A DNA stretch of 64,000 bases, taken from the NCBI RefSeq assembly GCF_902459465.1, contig NC_047070.1:9220001-9284000 (forward strand), given 5' to 3'. Each line of letters starts with the position of its first letter. The first letter of the stretch is position 1. This DNA is from Asterias rubens (Eukaryota > Echinodermata > Asteroidea > Forcipulatida > Asteriidae). This document shows positions 12,871 to 25,488 of this stretch, in pieces. The translations under genes were made by a program, and so were the position numbers. The notes under the pieces are model-generated. The model had not been told where the DNA came from and did no database searches. It saw only the letters and a program-made list of their open reading frames with translations.

Positions 12871-13029
12871 GTATTTCACAATGAGGGTAATAATGTTTGG
12901 AAAGTCTTGGTGAATAAACCATTCAAATTATCCCAATTGGTTTATACTCTCCCCATTGGAACCTTCTTTTGCAAATGGAGATAACAGTGATCCCGATCGG
13001 GGGGAACTCTTGGGTGGCCATCAGAGGTA

Positions 13030-13360
13030 AAGTCCTAAGTTAAAGGTAAAGTCCCACTGTGGTTACAATTTGGTTAAGTCATAACCTTGATTACAAAGTA
13101 AGGTTAATTGTATACCTTGGTTATACAGTAAAGGTTATGGTCAGATTGACAGATTGATCCTAACATTGCAAGTGGAAGGTAACATCTTACTGTGGTTAAA
13201 GTAAGGTTAAGTCTTAGTGATGGCAAATCCTACCCTTGCTTACCAGTAAGATTGAGTCTTTGTTTTGATAAAGGTCTTACTTGCCACTTTACTTTACTGA
13301 AAATAACTTAAAGTCTTGCTCCTGGTTAAAGTGAGGTACATGTAAAGTGCTACCTAGTCT
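13030..13360. repeat. Degenerate tandem repeat rich in AAGGTTAAGTC
   Basis: Motifs such as AAAGTCCTAAGT, AAGGTTAAGTC and AAAGGTTATGGTC recur at irregular spacing. Probably an old, decayed minisatellite. No clear unit length. Confidence 0.4.
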
Positions 13361-14899
13361 AGGTATCGCTTTACAAGAAGACTTATGGAGTCTTTCCGCA
13401 GTGAACAGGCATGCAACTGCCCGTTGAAAAAAAAAAGAGGAACATTTTCAAAGGCACAACGCAAGTGCGAAACGCCACGGGACATGAGACCCACAATGGT
13501 ACCCTAGAAAATGTTGAGGTTTATTATGCTCTAAGGTGCATTGTTAGCATGTACTAGGCTCATTTTACATTATTTTAGTTGTACATTGTTGTTGCCAGGC
13601 ATATATTAGGCTTATCATATTTTTGTTCACGTGAGTTGCATGCCTGAGTGAAGGAAAGGTATCTAAGTCTTACCCCCCTAGTGAGGAACGATGGTCACAT
13701 GAATCGGTTAAAGATCACAAGGAAAGAATAAGGATGGGAACTTTACCACAACTTGTTAAAGAACAACTTTTTTTAAATTGCACACAGTTTGTATGAAGAA
13801 TGCACAGTCGGAAGACATCTTATCAATGCAAAAAAAACAAACAAACAAATTTTAAAGTAATGAATCTACGCAACGTTAGAGGGTCAATTTGGTTCTCTGA
13901 GCTGTTGGTCGATAATATTTCTTTGTGTGTTTTCGTTTATTTGTGGTTAAAATAAATGAAAAAGACTCACAAATCTGATCTAGCCTTGTGTTAGACTGGA
14001 CTGCACTAGTTTAAACCAGACCAAACTGGTTCTAAGTTGTTCACCATAGAATGCTACATAAGTACTGTTACCTCTAAAGTCATGAAAATACGTAGATAAA
14101 TAAAAAATGAACGGAGCTGTACTAATCTGCAAGTCACTTTTCAGTTCAATTCTTGGAGGAAATTAAAACTTTAATAAGAGTCTTGACAGTTTGCCAAGAT
14201 GTTGTGATGGTTCTTCTTTCCATGATGAAGCCTGCTGGAGCAATCTTGGTAAAAGAATTGGCACAGTTCTAACTTCTAACGGGAATATACTGATGTGGAA
14301 TCATGGCAGGGAGCGATGATTGTCTCATGCTGTGAGCATATTTGTGTCATGTAGTTTCAATTGGTAAAATGTTCAAGTTTTGTCGGATGCATTCTTGCCA
14401 ATTAAGGGATGTTATGCAAAACAAAAATGTTCAAAATGGTGGGAGAAAAAAGGTTTCTTGCAATCAAACGTAAATAAAGCAGTCTCTTGGAAAAGCTGAA
14501 GAGTAGTGTGTGTTTCTGATCCTTGCACCTTGGGTTGAATTTGTTAAACTTAGGAAAACACAGTTGGATTCCAACAGCTGAAACGGAAACGAGTTTTCCA
14601 ACTTAGGGTACTAATGTTAATCGCAGCCGCACATAAATGTAGAAATTGAATTTGAAAATCATTCATAGTTGGGGCATTAGATAATTTACTAACTTTTGTT
14701 TTATATTCAGATGATTACAATTTTATTTGAATGTGGTGTCTTTCAGTGTAAAATGGTGTTTCTTTAAAGATTTGGTGCATAAAGAATCAAGAAAGTGTTT
14801 GCTTTTTGGATTGAATTAACATGATTTTATATCAAGTTATTATTTTATTTTATTTTTCGATCCCACTGAGTTCTGTGAATAAATTCAATGAGTGTAAAA
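13361..14899. other. No recognisable feature
   Basis: AT-rich unique-looking sequence without convincing exons or repeats. A weak CAGGCATG-containing inverted pair near 13407 and 13636 may mark another eroded element. Confidence 0.4.
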
Positions 14900-15235
14900 C
14901 AGGTTTGGCAAAATCTGGTAGCAACTTGTTAGCACAAGTTTTAACCGGTACAAACCAGTATAGCAGCAATTTGTAAGGACTGGTTTAAACTGGTACAATC
15001 CAGTATAGCAGCAATTTGTAAGGACTGGTTTAAACTGGTACAATCCAGTATAGCAGCAATTTGTAAGGACTGGTTTAAACTGGTACAAACCAGTATAGCA
15101 GCAATTTGTAAGGACTGGTTTAAACTGGTACAAACCAGTATAGCAGCAGCTTGTCAGGTCCGGCTTAAACTGGTACAATCCATTACAGTAGCAACTTCTT
15201 CAAACTAGTTTAATCTAGTACAATCCAGTATAGTG
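14900..15235. repeat. 45-bp minisatellite
   Basis: About seven tandem copies of a 45-bp unit containing AGCAGCAATTTGTAAGGACT and GGTTTAAACTGGTACAA. Each unit holds a self-complementary ACTGGTTTAAACTGG-like core. The minus-strand ORF with a 15-residue period (CYTGLYQFKPVLTN) is a repeat product. Confidence 0.9.
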
Positions 15236-16104
15236 GGAGGGCATTTTTTATATTTAAATTGATGTATAAAAAAAAAACAGTACAGAGTTATGGTCCACAG
15301 ATATATAGCCAAATTTGTACTTGTTACGTTGCTGATTTTTCATGTAACTTTGAAAAGAAATAAGATTTTAAGTGGAAATGGAGTTTAGGTTAGGTGTTAG
15401 TTCTTTGTTAGGTATTTAAAAAAAGATTTTTAACTTTGTGAAAATTCACCCTCTGTCAAATACTCAACAATGACTGAGTATAAGGAGAGTCTTGAATGTT
15501 AATATTTCAATTGTAAATATAAAACACAATATCGTTATTATTTTCCAAAAACATAGTTTATGACCTTTTGGGTTTAATGGAACATTACAAATCTGTTTGT
15601 AAATAATCGTCCCTTAATTGCTTCTGCGATCATTTATTTGAGAGCAACCGTTACGTCATTGCCAACTTTCCAACATTTTTCAGTTTTTTTTTTTTTTTTG
15701 GGTCATAGTTATGGTTTCATAAAAATCGTACAAAACAAAATGGTTGGTTGGTTTTCAAAATCTCCATCAACTGCGTGTTGGTTTAAACAAACGTGTGATG
15801 CTCACCTAGTTACTGTACTCTCAACGTATTTAGAGGTAGGTCGTCCCTAGGTTGGTAGAGCATAGTTGTCACAACGTTAAGAAAAAAAAGCTTGTGACAT
15901 TGCATAAAATATTTCACACCTTTGACTCGTTTTGTTGTGTTTTCATCTTTACAAGTTAAATGCACCTTAATACGCTACTTTTGGTGTGTAATTTTATGTA
16001 AAAGTTCCACATTTACATCAAACATTTTTTTTTCTGATATTAAAAAAAAAGCAAAATTGTTATTAACATTTAAACAACAAAAGTGATATCCAGTTTAACT
16101 TCCT
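15236..16104. other. No recognisable gene
   Basis: AT-rich sequence with T homopolymers at about 15684 and 16026. Nothing coding or structural that I can support. Confidence 0.5.
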
Positions 16105-16325
16105 GGCCCAATTTAATGGCTCTGCTTAGCAGGGAATTCTGTGCTTACGGCAAGCGTATTTCTTGGGTTAGCCGTGAATTTTGGCTTCTGCGCATGCGTT
16201 CTACGCGTTACTAGGCATTCTACACTTACAAGGCTAGCGCAGAAATTTGACGCTTGCACGCAAGCGGGGAATCGTGATCGTAAGCGCAGAATTCGTCGGT
16301 ATGCAGAGCCATACAATTGGGCCCT
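16105..16325 (+). mobile_element. Family E MITE
   Basis: Termini GGCCCAATTTAATGGCTCTG and CATACAATTGGGCCC frame the same palindromic interior as the copy at 6230, including TTCTGCGCATGCGTTCTACG. A short internal duplication (CTACGCGTTACTAGGCATT then CTACACTTACAAGG) distinguishes it. Confidence 0.85.
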
Positions 16326-16435
16326 GTCAATGGCATTTGGGCTAAGCGCCATTTCTGAAGCAAGTAGATATTTATTCAGTAATACTGCTACTTGTGTTTC
16401 CTCTAAAAAAGTTAAACTCTGTGGTTGTTCATAAA

Positions 16436-16569
16436 GCGCGGTTCATACTTCACGCGAATGCGAAACAAATTTTGGTGATACATCAATCGTTGCACGATCC
16501 CTTTTCAATTGTGACGCAAGAAAATGCCCTTCAATCGCCTGAAGCATTCGCAGGAAGTATGAACCATGC
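16436..16569. mobile_element. Foldback MITE (GCGCGGTTCATACTTC ends)
   Basis: GCGCGGTTCATACTTC at the left pairs with GAAGTATGAACCATGCT at the right. Internal arms ATGCGAAACA and TGAAGCATTCGC continue the fold. About 130 bp, non-coding. Confidence 0.7.
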
Positions 16570-16662
16570 TTGTGTGGACATGTGTAAGTCCACATAGTGC
16601 TTTTAAGTCCCTACATTGTGTGGACCTCTTTTGTTGTCAGTTCCACACTTTGTAAGCAAAGC

Positions 16663-16838
16663 TGAGGCCTTTAACGAAACCACGACTTTGGCTTCAGATT
16701 TGGCTCAGGCTAGTTTGGTGCTCGCAGGTGTTTTGGCAATTGCGCTTGCCGCTTTGCGTACGCGCTCAGGGATTCAGACCAGAGAATGGGGCCTGAAGCT
16801 GAATCCAAAGCCGAAGCCAGGGATTCGTAAAGGCCCTA
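16663..16838. mobile_element. Foldback MITE (GAGGCCTTTAACGAA ends)
   Basis: The left arm contains GAGGCCTTTAACGAAACCAC and GACTTTGGCTTCAG; the right arm contains CTGAATCCAAAGCC and GGATTCGTAAAGGCCCT. The GC-rich centre includes TTTGCGTACGCG. It lies between a small foldback MITE and a family E copy. Confidence 0.65.
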
Positions 16839-16869
16839 AAACACGAGGAATACAAGATGGGTGTAACAT

Positions 16870-17119
16870 GGGCCCAATTTCATGGCTCTGCTTACCGCCG
16901 AATTCTGCGCTTACAATCGCGATTCCTCGCTTACGTGCAAGCGCCGAATTCCTGCGCTAGCCTTGTAAGCGTAGAATGCCTAATAACGTGGAGTACGCAC
17001 GCGCAGAAGCCCAAATTCGCCGCTAACCCGTGAAATACACTTGCCGTAAGCACAGAATTCCCTGCTCCCGTAAGCGCCGATTCTGTGCTTATGGTAAGCA
17101 TAGCCATGAAATTGGGCCC
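16870..17119 (-). mobile_element. Family E MITE, reverse orientation
   Basis: Full copy beginning GGGCCCAATTTCATGGCTCT and ending ATGAAATTGGGCCC. Its internal order is reversed relative to the copies at 6230 and 16105. Confidence 0.85.
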
Positions 17120-17616
17120 TGGTCTTTACCATTTCTGCTTTTACTTTTGTAGTTCCTTGAAATGTGACAATGCAGTTCCTTATTACTTTATTTCCCAGAA
17201 TGATAAAACAGTAATTTGAATGAAGACTGGGAGACATTAATGAATGTTGTTTCTACTCAGAGCTCTTTGGACCCAATAGTCAGTAATGCTAGGATTACCT
17301 CTCGACATCCATCATAATTTTTGCTGCCGACTTTTCTTGAATCAAACTAAGTTTCTTAAAAGGAAATGATAATCTCTGTCACACTCTCAGAGACATTCAC
17401 AATCTTGTTGGTGATTATTTTTTTGAAATAAGTGCAACAGTAATATCATAAATTCTTGTTAAAAAAATGTCAAGTAAAGTTATGTTTATGAGTGAGTCAT
17501 GAGATTATGTTGACCATTCCTCAGTGTGTCTTAGATGACTAAATACCACATATACATCATCAAGCTTGGTACATATTCATTGGGAGACCTTTTAACTGCT
17601 AGTTGACTAAAGACAC

Positions 17617-17764
17617 GGCCCAACTTCATATCACAAAAAACTTGCTAAGCACAAACAATTGTGCTAAGCAAAAATAGGTTACTAGCCAGAATACCATCTG
17701 GTTATCATTGCTGTGACTGGTACCCCGGTCTTTTCATGCTTAACAGCTGTGTGAAATAGGGCCC
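17617..17764. mobile_element. Family J short inverted-repeat element
   Basis: About 148 bp from CGGCCCAACTTCATATCAC to TGTGTGAAATAGGGCCC, with the internal pair TGCTAAGCACAA and TTGTGCTAAGCA. The termini resemble those of family E but the core differs. A diverged relative lies at 58714-58872 in the RLR gene. Confidence 0.6.
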
Positions 17765-18913
17765 TGTCCTGGTATCATCCATTGTTATTGATATTGTACT
17801 CATGCACATCAGAGGTGTGGTTGATTTTTTGGCACTTAAGAAACAACTAATGTATTGTATGCCAAGAATTACAGTAAAGAGGGGTAATAAAAAAGCATTT
17901 TCTGCTGTCAAGTAGACATGCCTATGAAGGTACAAGCAAAAAACAGCGCCCTCATTGAGGTAAAAGAAACATCTATCAATGGCTTAGAGATGTTCTCGGT
18001 GTGTACACACGTCCTGTGTTCTTTGACCTCGGTGATGGGGAAATAAATGAAAGGGTCCAGGGAGCAAACCACTTATGAAAGTACAGTAGTCTCACTTGCT
18101 GGAGCAAACTTTGTTAAGTCAAAGTTTGCTTTGCTTTAACGTTGAGTACAAATCACCCTGAAGGGTGTCACACAAAAAAACAAGTTTTCTTAATAATGGT
18201 CAAAGGTGGCAACAGGCATAGTTCAAACAGAATATTAACACTAAATGAACGATTAAAAACGATCAGAAATTGTTGGTAGCAATGTTATAAGTGTTCTTCT
18301 CTAGCTCTCCTGTGAAATTTTGTTCTGAGTTCCAAAAAAATAAGCAGCAGGTAAAATCTGCAGAGATTTTATGTGGACCAATTATGTTATAATAGTATAT
18401 AGTATATTGACCGACCATGGACAGACAATTTATACGTTTTTTGGAAAATGAGACAATGGTCTTTCATTGTCTTGCCCCCGTTTCTGCCGACTTGGGTTTT
18501 ACTTACTGTAGCTAATACACAACCAGATTTTATTATTATTGATTAAAAAAAAAAGAAGAATTATATCTAAGAATTTGATGTGTATGTTATAGATGAACGC
18601 ACACACATAATGCAGGAGAATATTATACCACTACTTGTAGATTTTTGTCAACTGTAAAGATACAGAGTTTACTACTACTACTACTACTATCTTGGGCTTG
18701 ACAATGTAAGAGACAAAAACAAAAAATGCAGGCATTTCCAAAGTTATTTACGCTTCTGAATACTCTTACTGTATGGTAGATGACTAGTTGTACCATTATA
18801 CATTCATTGTCTCACACATTAATGTGCCATTTGTCTCCAATGTGTGTTCTTTCATTGGTTGTCAAATTGATTGCATGGTCTTGTCTGTTCCCCGCATGCA
18901 TTTTGTTTACCAA
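17765..18913. other. No recognisable gene
   Basis: Contains a short (CTA)n tract at about 18670-18690 and low-complexity A runs. No exon or full element that I can support. Confidence 0.5.
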
Positions 18914-19119
18914 GTATAGACCTATGTTTACATTCAAACCGCCCTCTGTTGACAAAACACTGTATACGTCATGTTTTCGCCTGGCAAAAAGACGCGTAGT
19001 CATGGTAAGATTGCATACACTTTCTAGCTGGCTGCCAAAACACAAAGGTTTTTCCCCGGCGGTATGCGCGCGAACCATGTTATGGTTTTCGTGTGACGTC
19101 GGAAGTCACATCGTCTATA
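18914..19119 (-). mobile_element. Family C MITE, reverse orientation
   Basis: Reverse-complement copy of the element at 3635. It shares the segments CCGCCCTCTGTTGACAAAAC, TGTATACGTCATGTTTTCGC and the terminus GAAGTCACATCGTCTAT. The left terminus is slightly eroded. Confidence 0.8.
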
Positions 19120-19171
19120 CATGTATATTTATATCATTTTCAGGGCCACCCACCCCCCCCCCCCCCCAAAC

Positions 19172-19235
19172 ATAGATTTTTACTAAATAGGGAGACCGCC
19201 AACTAGGGCTGGATAGCTCGATTGGGAGCCAGGAA
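19172..19235 (+). mobile_element. 5' fragment of the SINE seen whole at 61471
   Basis: TACTAAATAGGGAGACCGCC followed by AACTAGGGCTGGATAGCTC matches the head of the tRNA-like SINE at 61471-61580 and breaks off after the A box region. It follows a poly-C tract at 19151-19168. Confidence 0.6.
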
Positions 19236-20912
19236 AATCCATTGAAAACTCTTTAAGCTGGGGGAAATATTGATCTAAAATATCTGCTTGATTTTAAGAA
19301 TTACGTTGGTCTTCAATTGAATAGAGAAAATTTAATAGTCTGCCAATATTTAGAAATGGAAATTTGGGTTGGGTGGGTGGATTTCGAGAAAAGATTGAAA
19401 TTTGAAAACAGTAATCATTCTAAGTGACACACTAATCAAATAATTCACAACATACTAGAACATTCTTTTACATGACTTTATTATTATTATTACACTTTTG
19501 TTTACACACTTTTTTCAGACTCATGGTTGAAGTTTAAAAAGAATCAATGACTCATCTCGTTGTTGGCCATTTCTACCACATATTATTTTATTTTAATTGA
19601 GGGAGTAATGATGGAGATTCAAAGTCGGGCTACCATTCCTGCGAAGACATCAAAATCAAAATACTTTGATATAATTTCCATATTGTTTGCCCTCTGAGCC
19701 AGTAAGACTGTTTTTAAAACGGCATATCAACGATGGGAAATAGCTCGGGAGTCTTTATTTGAAAACAAGTGTAAAAAACATGATTCATTTTCATTTGACA
19801 GAATAATATGTGTTTTGTTTATACATTATTTACACTTTTGCTCACTGCACAGCCACAAAGGGGGGGAGGCCTGTCCCCCACCCCAAGTTGCCCCAACTCC
19901 CACAACAACAAAATCCAGATAATTTATGTAGTGATTTCAGAACAAGATGGCCGATCCCCCTGAAGTAGCCTGTGCCCACCCCCCCCCCTTCCCAGTTCGC
20001 CAAAAATCCTTGCAGCGTCACTGGTCATGCGTTATATATTCTGAAGCAAACGCCTCTACACAACGTAAAATGAATTAAATTAAAAACAAATTAAGTGTTG
20101 AACACTTTAACATAACTTTCCGTTCAGTACATGTCCTTAGCAAAAAATAAATATAAGAGCATTTGAAAACATTTAAGAGATCCCATAACTTTTTTTAGGC
20201 ACAGCTTTGACTGTCCTACTCATTTCAGTTGTCAAAAAAGTACTTGCGTTTAAAATCAGTCGGTGAACTACACTTGATCAACAAAACCATTTGTAGCTTA
20301 TAAATGCGTTCCGTACCAGAAGTCAATACTTAATATTTAATGCCTCTTACAATAATAATAACGCCAATCTTGCCGATTTTGGTCGTACTTCACCTCTTTT
20401 CTGCAGACGTAATCCACTTTACTGAGAAAACTACACTGTCAATTTTAATGAATCCTAAATGGTCTGGGCAGTCTTTATTTATCAACAATTTCACCGATGT
20501 TTTATAAACTCTACTGGGGTTGACAGTTTGAATGATTTGTCGCCTTTGAAAAAGGTAATTTTCTTCATGCAGTGAAAACTGAATAATATATTGTACACGA
20601 CTAGTCAGGTGAGATACATGTAGTAGGAAGGAATTTTGTAAAGTAGCATTATAGTTAGTGAAGTTAAAAACGAGAAGTTCCCTGGATCCAATAAGTGGAA
20701 GTTGTAATCTTTTTGTTTCCTCCTTTCGCCAAGGTAGTAGCTAATAAGTTCTTTTCAGAACTGAGAAGTCTCCAGAATTTCAAAAAACCTCTCTGTGGTA
20801 GTAGAAACAGTTACTGCCATGAAAAGCTTGCGAGCTTTTTGTTGATCAGATTTTCTATTGAGACGCTTACACTGTCGGTTTTAACGAAGATCGAAGAGCC
20901 CTCTAGTGGTGA
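19236..20912. other. No recognisable gene; includes probable ACADSB 3' flank
   Basis: AT-rich sequence with C-rich patches near 19862-19895 and 19978-19990. The 3' UTR of the minus-strand ACADSB gene must extend left from 20912, but I could not place its polyadenylation site with confidence. Confidence 0.4.
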
Positions 20913-23900
20913 TTATTTGCCCTTTACGATTTCTGACTGAAGACACTTGGCGATAGTGTTGAGCTGGATGTTACTAGCCCCCTCATAGATCGCTCCTGTT
21001 GGTCAAAATGTCAGATGTTAGAAGACTCAAAATACACATTTATCTCAATCATAATATCATATAATCAACCACAACTGACTGGGTAAATTTGAATTTGGCC
21101 GGGTTGAACAAAGACGAAGTGATTAGAGTGTAATTTAGACCTGCGACCTCATTCATGGCACTTGCGCCCTTGAGCAAGGCTCCTGACCATAATTGCTTTG
21201 TAAAGTTGGGAAGGTAATGCAATCTCCTCTACCAGCCAGGCTCCTAGTGGATGATACCCAAGCCTACATCCTTACAGACTGTGATGGGGGTAACGCTGTT
21301 TCAGCCCCAGGAGTAGATGGCAGCGTGCGCCTGGTGAAAGCTTAGGGTTAAAGTGTAGCCCTCACTGTGGGGTGGATGTCTGGGGCTTGTGATATCAGGG
21401 GATCTCTCATGAAAAAAATAGAGTATGAAGAAAGTCTGTTTTTAAGACTGTCTACTTACCAGCTTTGCAATCTCGATAGTATTTCTCGATAGGGTAGTCC
21501 TTGGTGAACCCAACTCCACCAAGGAGCTCAATGCAGCGTGATGTAACCAGAGTAGCCACTTCTGAAGAGAAATACTTAGCCATGGAGGCTTCCTTAACAA
21601 CCGAAAGGCCAGCATCCTTAAAAAAAAAAAAAAAAAAAGGGCAGATCAAAGGCGTGTGGCTTGGTGACTGAACATATGTAAACTGGTAAAGGTTACATTT
21701 AAAGGCAGTGGACACTATTGGTAATTACTCAAAATAATTATTAGCATAAAACTTTCATGGGGAGAGACGGCTCCCTCTGAAGTGCCATAGCTTTTGAGAA
21801 AGAAGTAATTTTCCACGAATTTGATTTCGAGACCTCAGATTTAGAACTTGACGTCCCGAAATCAACCATCTAAACGCACACAACTTTGTGTGGCAAGGGT
21901 GTATTTTCTTTCATTATTATCTTGCAACTTCGACGATTGATTGAGCTCAAATTTTCACAGGTTTGTTATTTTATGCATATGTTAAGATACACCAAGTGAG
22001 AAGACTGGTTTTTGACAATTACCAATAGTGTCCGGTGTCTTTAAACATTGTTTGTTTTATGTATAGCTCGTTATGTTTGACTTCCTTTACCTTCATACGA
22101 GCAGCATTATACGTCATCGCTCTAGCCACTTCTACTTGTGTACTGAGATGAGCGATCTGGTGTTGAACAGACTGCAAGGAAATCAACAAAGAAAAGATGT
22201 CAATGAACATTGTCAAGGCTAGAAGATTCTTAGCAAAAGAAAACACTGCAAACTTCTGATCTGAGTAATTAACTGCGCTTAACAGCTCTCTAACATTGGC
22301 CTCCAAATTCAATTATTTTGTGTTTTATCTCAAAATTCACTATTTTGTTTACTGTTTGTGTGGCTTTGCAAACTCTGTGCTCATTTACTTCACATCACAA
22401 TGCCAGCAACATAGCAAATAGTTTATCTTATGTCTTGATCAAAGTGACTTTAAAGGGAGTGTACAGGTGTATACCTTTGATAATTACTTCAAAAATTAAT
22501 GACCATAAGAACTTACTTGGTAAAGAGAACCTGAGAGCTGTTGATATTATAAAACATTGTGGGAAACAACACCTTTGAAGTAATGTAGTTGTAGAGAGGG
22601 AGGTAATTTTTCAACAACAAATTTGAATCCGGGAAACTTGAGCCTTTCTAAGTCATCTGAAAGCAACACTCAATTCTATTCTAGGGAGTTTTTCCCCCCA
22701 TTATTTTCAGGCAGAGTTAAACATTTCACAGTTTTTTTTAAATGTTACTACCTCAAATATACCAAATGAGGATACTGGTCTATGACAATTACCCAAAAGT
22801 ATACTCTGCCTTTAAAAAAATCTCTCAACCTCACCTGAAAATCCCAGAGGGTCTTCTTGAACTGTCTACGTTCCATTAGATATGGAATTGTATTGTCTAA
22901 TGCTCCTTGAGCAATACCAACCATCTGTTTTGAGGAAAACAAAACATCAGTTTTTGTTATCATTCAGGCAGGGAGTACATCAATGAAGTTTTGGGTTGTG
23001 CTATTGCCGCTCATCTATCTTTAATAAATAAGAGTACAGAGTTGGTTGGGAACTTTGTTGATGAAGGGCTGGCCTCAACATTATAACCTCTTTCTCATCG
23101 TAGGTCTGTAGCAAGCCTCTGTCTTTTCTAATAATAATAATAACAAATTTGTATATAGCGCATTTCACAATAACCGTATCAATGTGCTTTACATAAGTGC
23201 CCTGGTCATAGGGCCAATAACATCCCTTTTAAATGTTTCTCAGCTCCCTGAGGAGTATACAGCCCTGAGCTGCCTGTAAGGCGCTTGTGGCTTTTCATAC
23301 ACAATAAAAACCTCTACCCTCGCAGGTACCCATCTATACCCCTGGGTGAAGAGAAGCAATTATAGTAAAGTATCTTGCTGAAGGACACAAGTGTCACGAC
23401 ATGGATTCAAACCCACCAGAACTTGAATTCGATGCTCTTAACCACTCGGCCATGACACTCTATAAATACAGATATTTTCATGGTAAATGTGCCACCAGTA
23501 TGTCCGACCTAGTTCCTCCTATCAGGGTGTTTGAGCGTGAAACCAGACTTTCTGCTTCTTCTCACCCATCTTGCTTTGCTGAGATATTGAACAATGAGCC
23601 ATTCCAACAGCTTTGTTCCACGTACTGCATCTTTTTGGAACTCCTTGCATGGTGCATGTTTCCCTCCGTCCTACAATCTAGACTGTTTTAAGAGGAATAT
23701 CAATTCCTACCTTCAGCTCCCCCAAGTTATTTTCATCTTTAGTAAATGTGTTCTTCTTCTAGCCCCCTTTGGGAAGAACTTACATACATTTCTTTTCAGA
23801 AAGGTGGGTATGGCGTCTGTGTGAAGCAGACCGAATGGTACCACCATTGGTAGATCTAGCAATGTTTGGAGTCAGTTTACCTGGGAGGCGATTCCAATGC

Positions 23901-25457
23901 GTCCTTCATTCAGCATACCGATGGCGTATTTGTACCCGTGTCCCACTTGGCCAACAATCTGACTATCATGTACCTATCGACAAGAAAAGGAAAGAAGCCT
24001 TTTTAGCCTTTGAGACCCTGCTCGGGTCTCAAGGTGTGACCACTTACTACTCTTTTACGTTTCTTACTTGACTTACTTAGATGCTTAGGACTGGGTGTCC
24101 CTTGGCCTCCTTGGAAAACCGTCCCCATTCAGGTCTATTTATAGCTAAATGCTCTGCCTCATAAAGTGGAATGTTGGCATCATCCTGCATTTGCGCCTTC
24201 CAGCGCAATGGTGGGCGTCCTCGTTGGCGTGGAGTGTTGAAGTCACTGTTGTAGACCAGGTTGGGAAGCCTGTAGGAGGGCATTCTGATAACATGGCCGA
24301 ACCAGTTCAGGGGGCGTCTGGTCACTACATCTGTTATTGTTGTGTTCATGTTAAGTTGCCTGCGTATCTCTTGATTTCTCATTTTGTCTCTTAATGAGAC
24401 ACCTAGTATCAAGCGGAGGCATCTCATCTCAAAGACTTCCAGTTTTTGTTTGGTGGCCTTTTTGAGAGTCCAGGATTCAGAACCAAATTGCGTTTCTACC
24501 ATTGGTAATTTTTGGTGATAAAAAGATTGCATGTGACAGCACACGCTTGAAAAACGCCCTCACTGGGGTCAAAAAGCCCTCTCACTGAGGTCAAAGGAGG
24601 CAAACCATTGGACGACTGTTCTTTGTGTGTAAAGACAAGCACGTGACCTCAGTGTTCCTGTAGCATTTAATGTTATGCCTGGGGTCTTTAAGTAATGCTA
24701 TTTTCTCGAAGGAAAAGAAAGAACAGAGTAAACTTGTAAGAAAGAATAAAGACACTATTTTTTGTCAAGCCAAAAAGTGCCTGGAACGCTTTACATTGTC
24801 TTATATAAAACAGGGAAGAGTTTGGTAAGATTTCAAACAGACTTGTAAAAGTTTTCATACGTTCTCATTTCGAATAATTATTTGTATTACTTACTCTGAC
24901 ATTGTCAAAGTGGACTTCACACGTTGGCGAAGCCCTCAGTCCAAGTTTGTCTTCCTTCTTGCCGATGGTCAGTCCTTCCGTCTCTCTATCCAGGACGAAT
25001 GTTGTGATGCCTCGATGCCCCTGCGTATCAAAGATTTCCAATTGAGTAAAATTTGAAGTGTCGTGGCTGAGCGGTTAAGAGCATCGAATTCAAACTCTGG
25101 TGTTACTGATCAGCAGAGCGTGGGTTCGAATTCCCAGCCATGACACTTGTGTCCTTTAGCAAGACACTTAACCATTGCTTTGTCCTTCGGATGGGACGTA
25201 AAGCCGTTGGTCCCATGTGTTGTGTAAACGCATGTAAAAGAACCCTGTACACTTATCGAAAAGAGAAGGGGTTAGCTCCGGTGTTCCTGGCTGTGGCTGC
25301 TGTATGCGCCGAAGCACCTTGTAAACCCTTATAAGGTGCTAAATAATTGGGTCTCAAAATTCATCACTGCAATTACCTATCTTTCTGAAAGTTTGTATAT
25401 ACTCAGCGCCTTGAGTACCTTGTTTGGTAGATACGTGCGCTATACAAGACTTCGATA

Positions 25458-25488
<31 letters not shown>

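Noticed and set aside
14885..15178. 97-codon minus-strand ORF with a 15-residue period
   Set aside because: Product of the 45-bp minisatellite, whose period is a multiple of three.
16141..16434. 97-codon ORF starting in the family E element
   Set aside because: Lies across a MITE and its flank; the palindromic element is open by composition and is not conserved as protein between copies.
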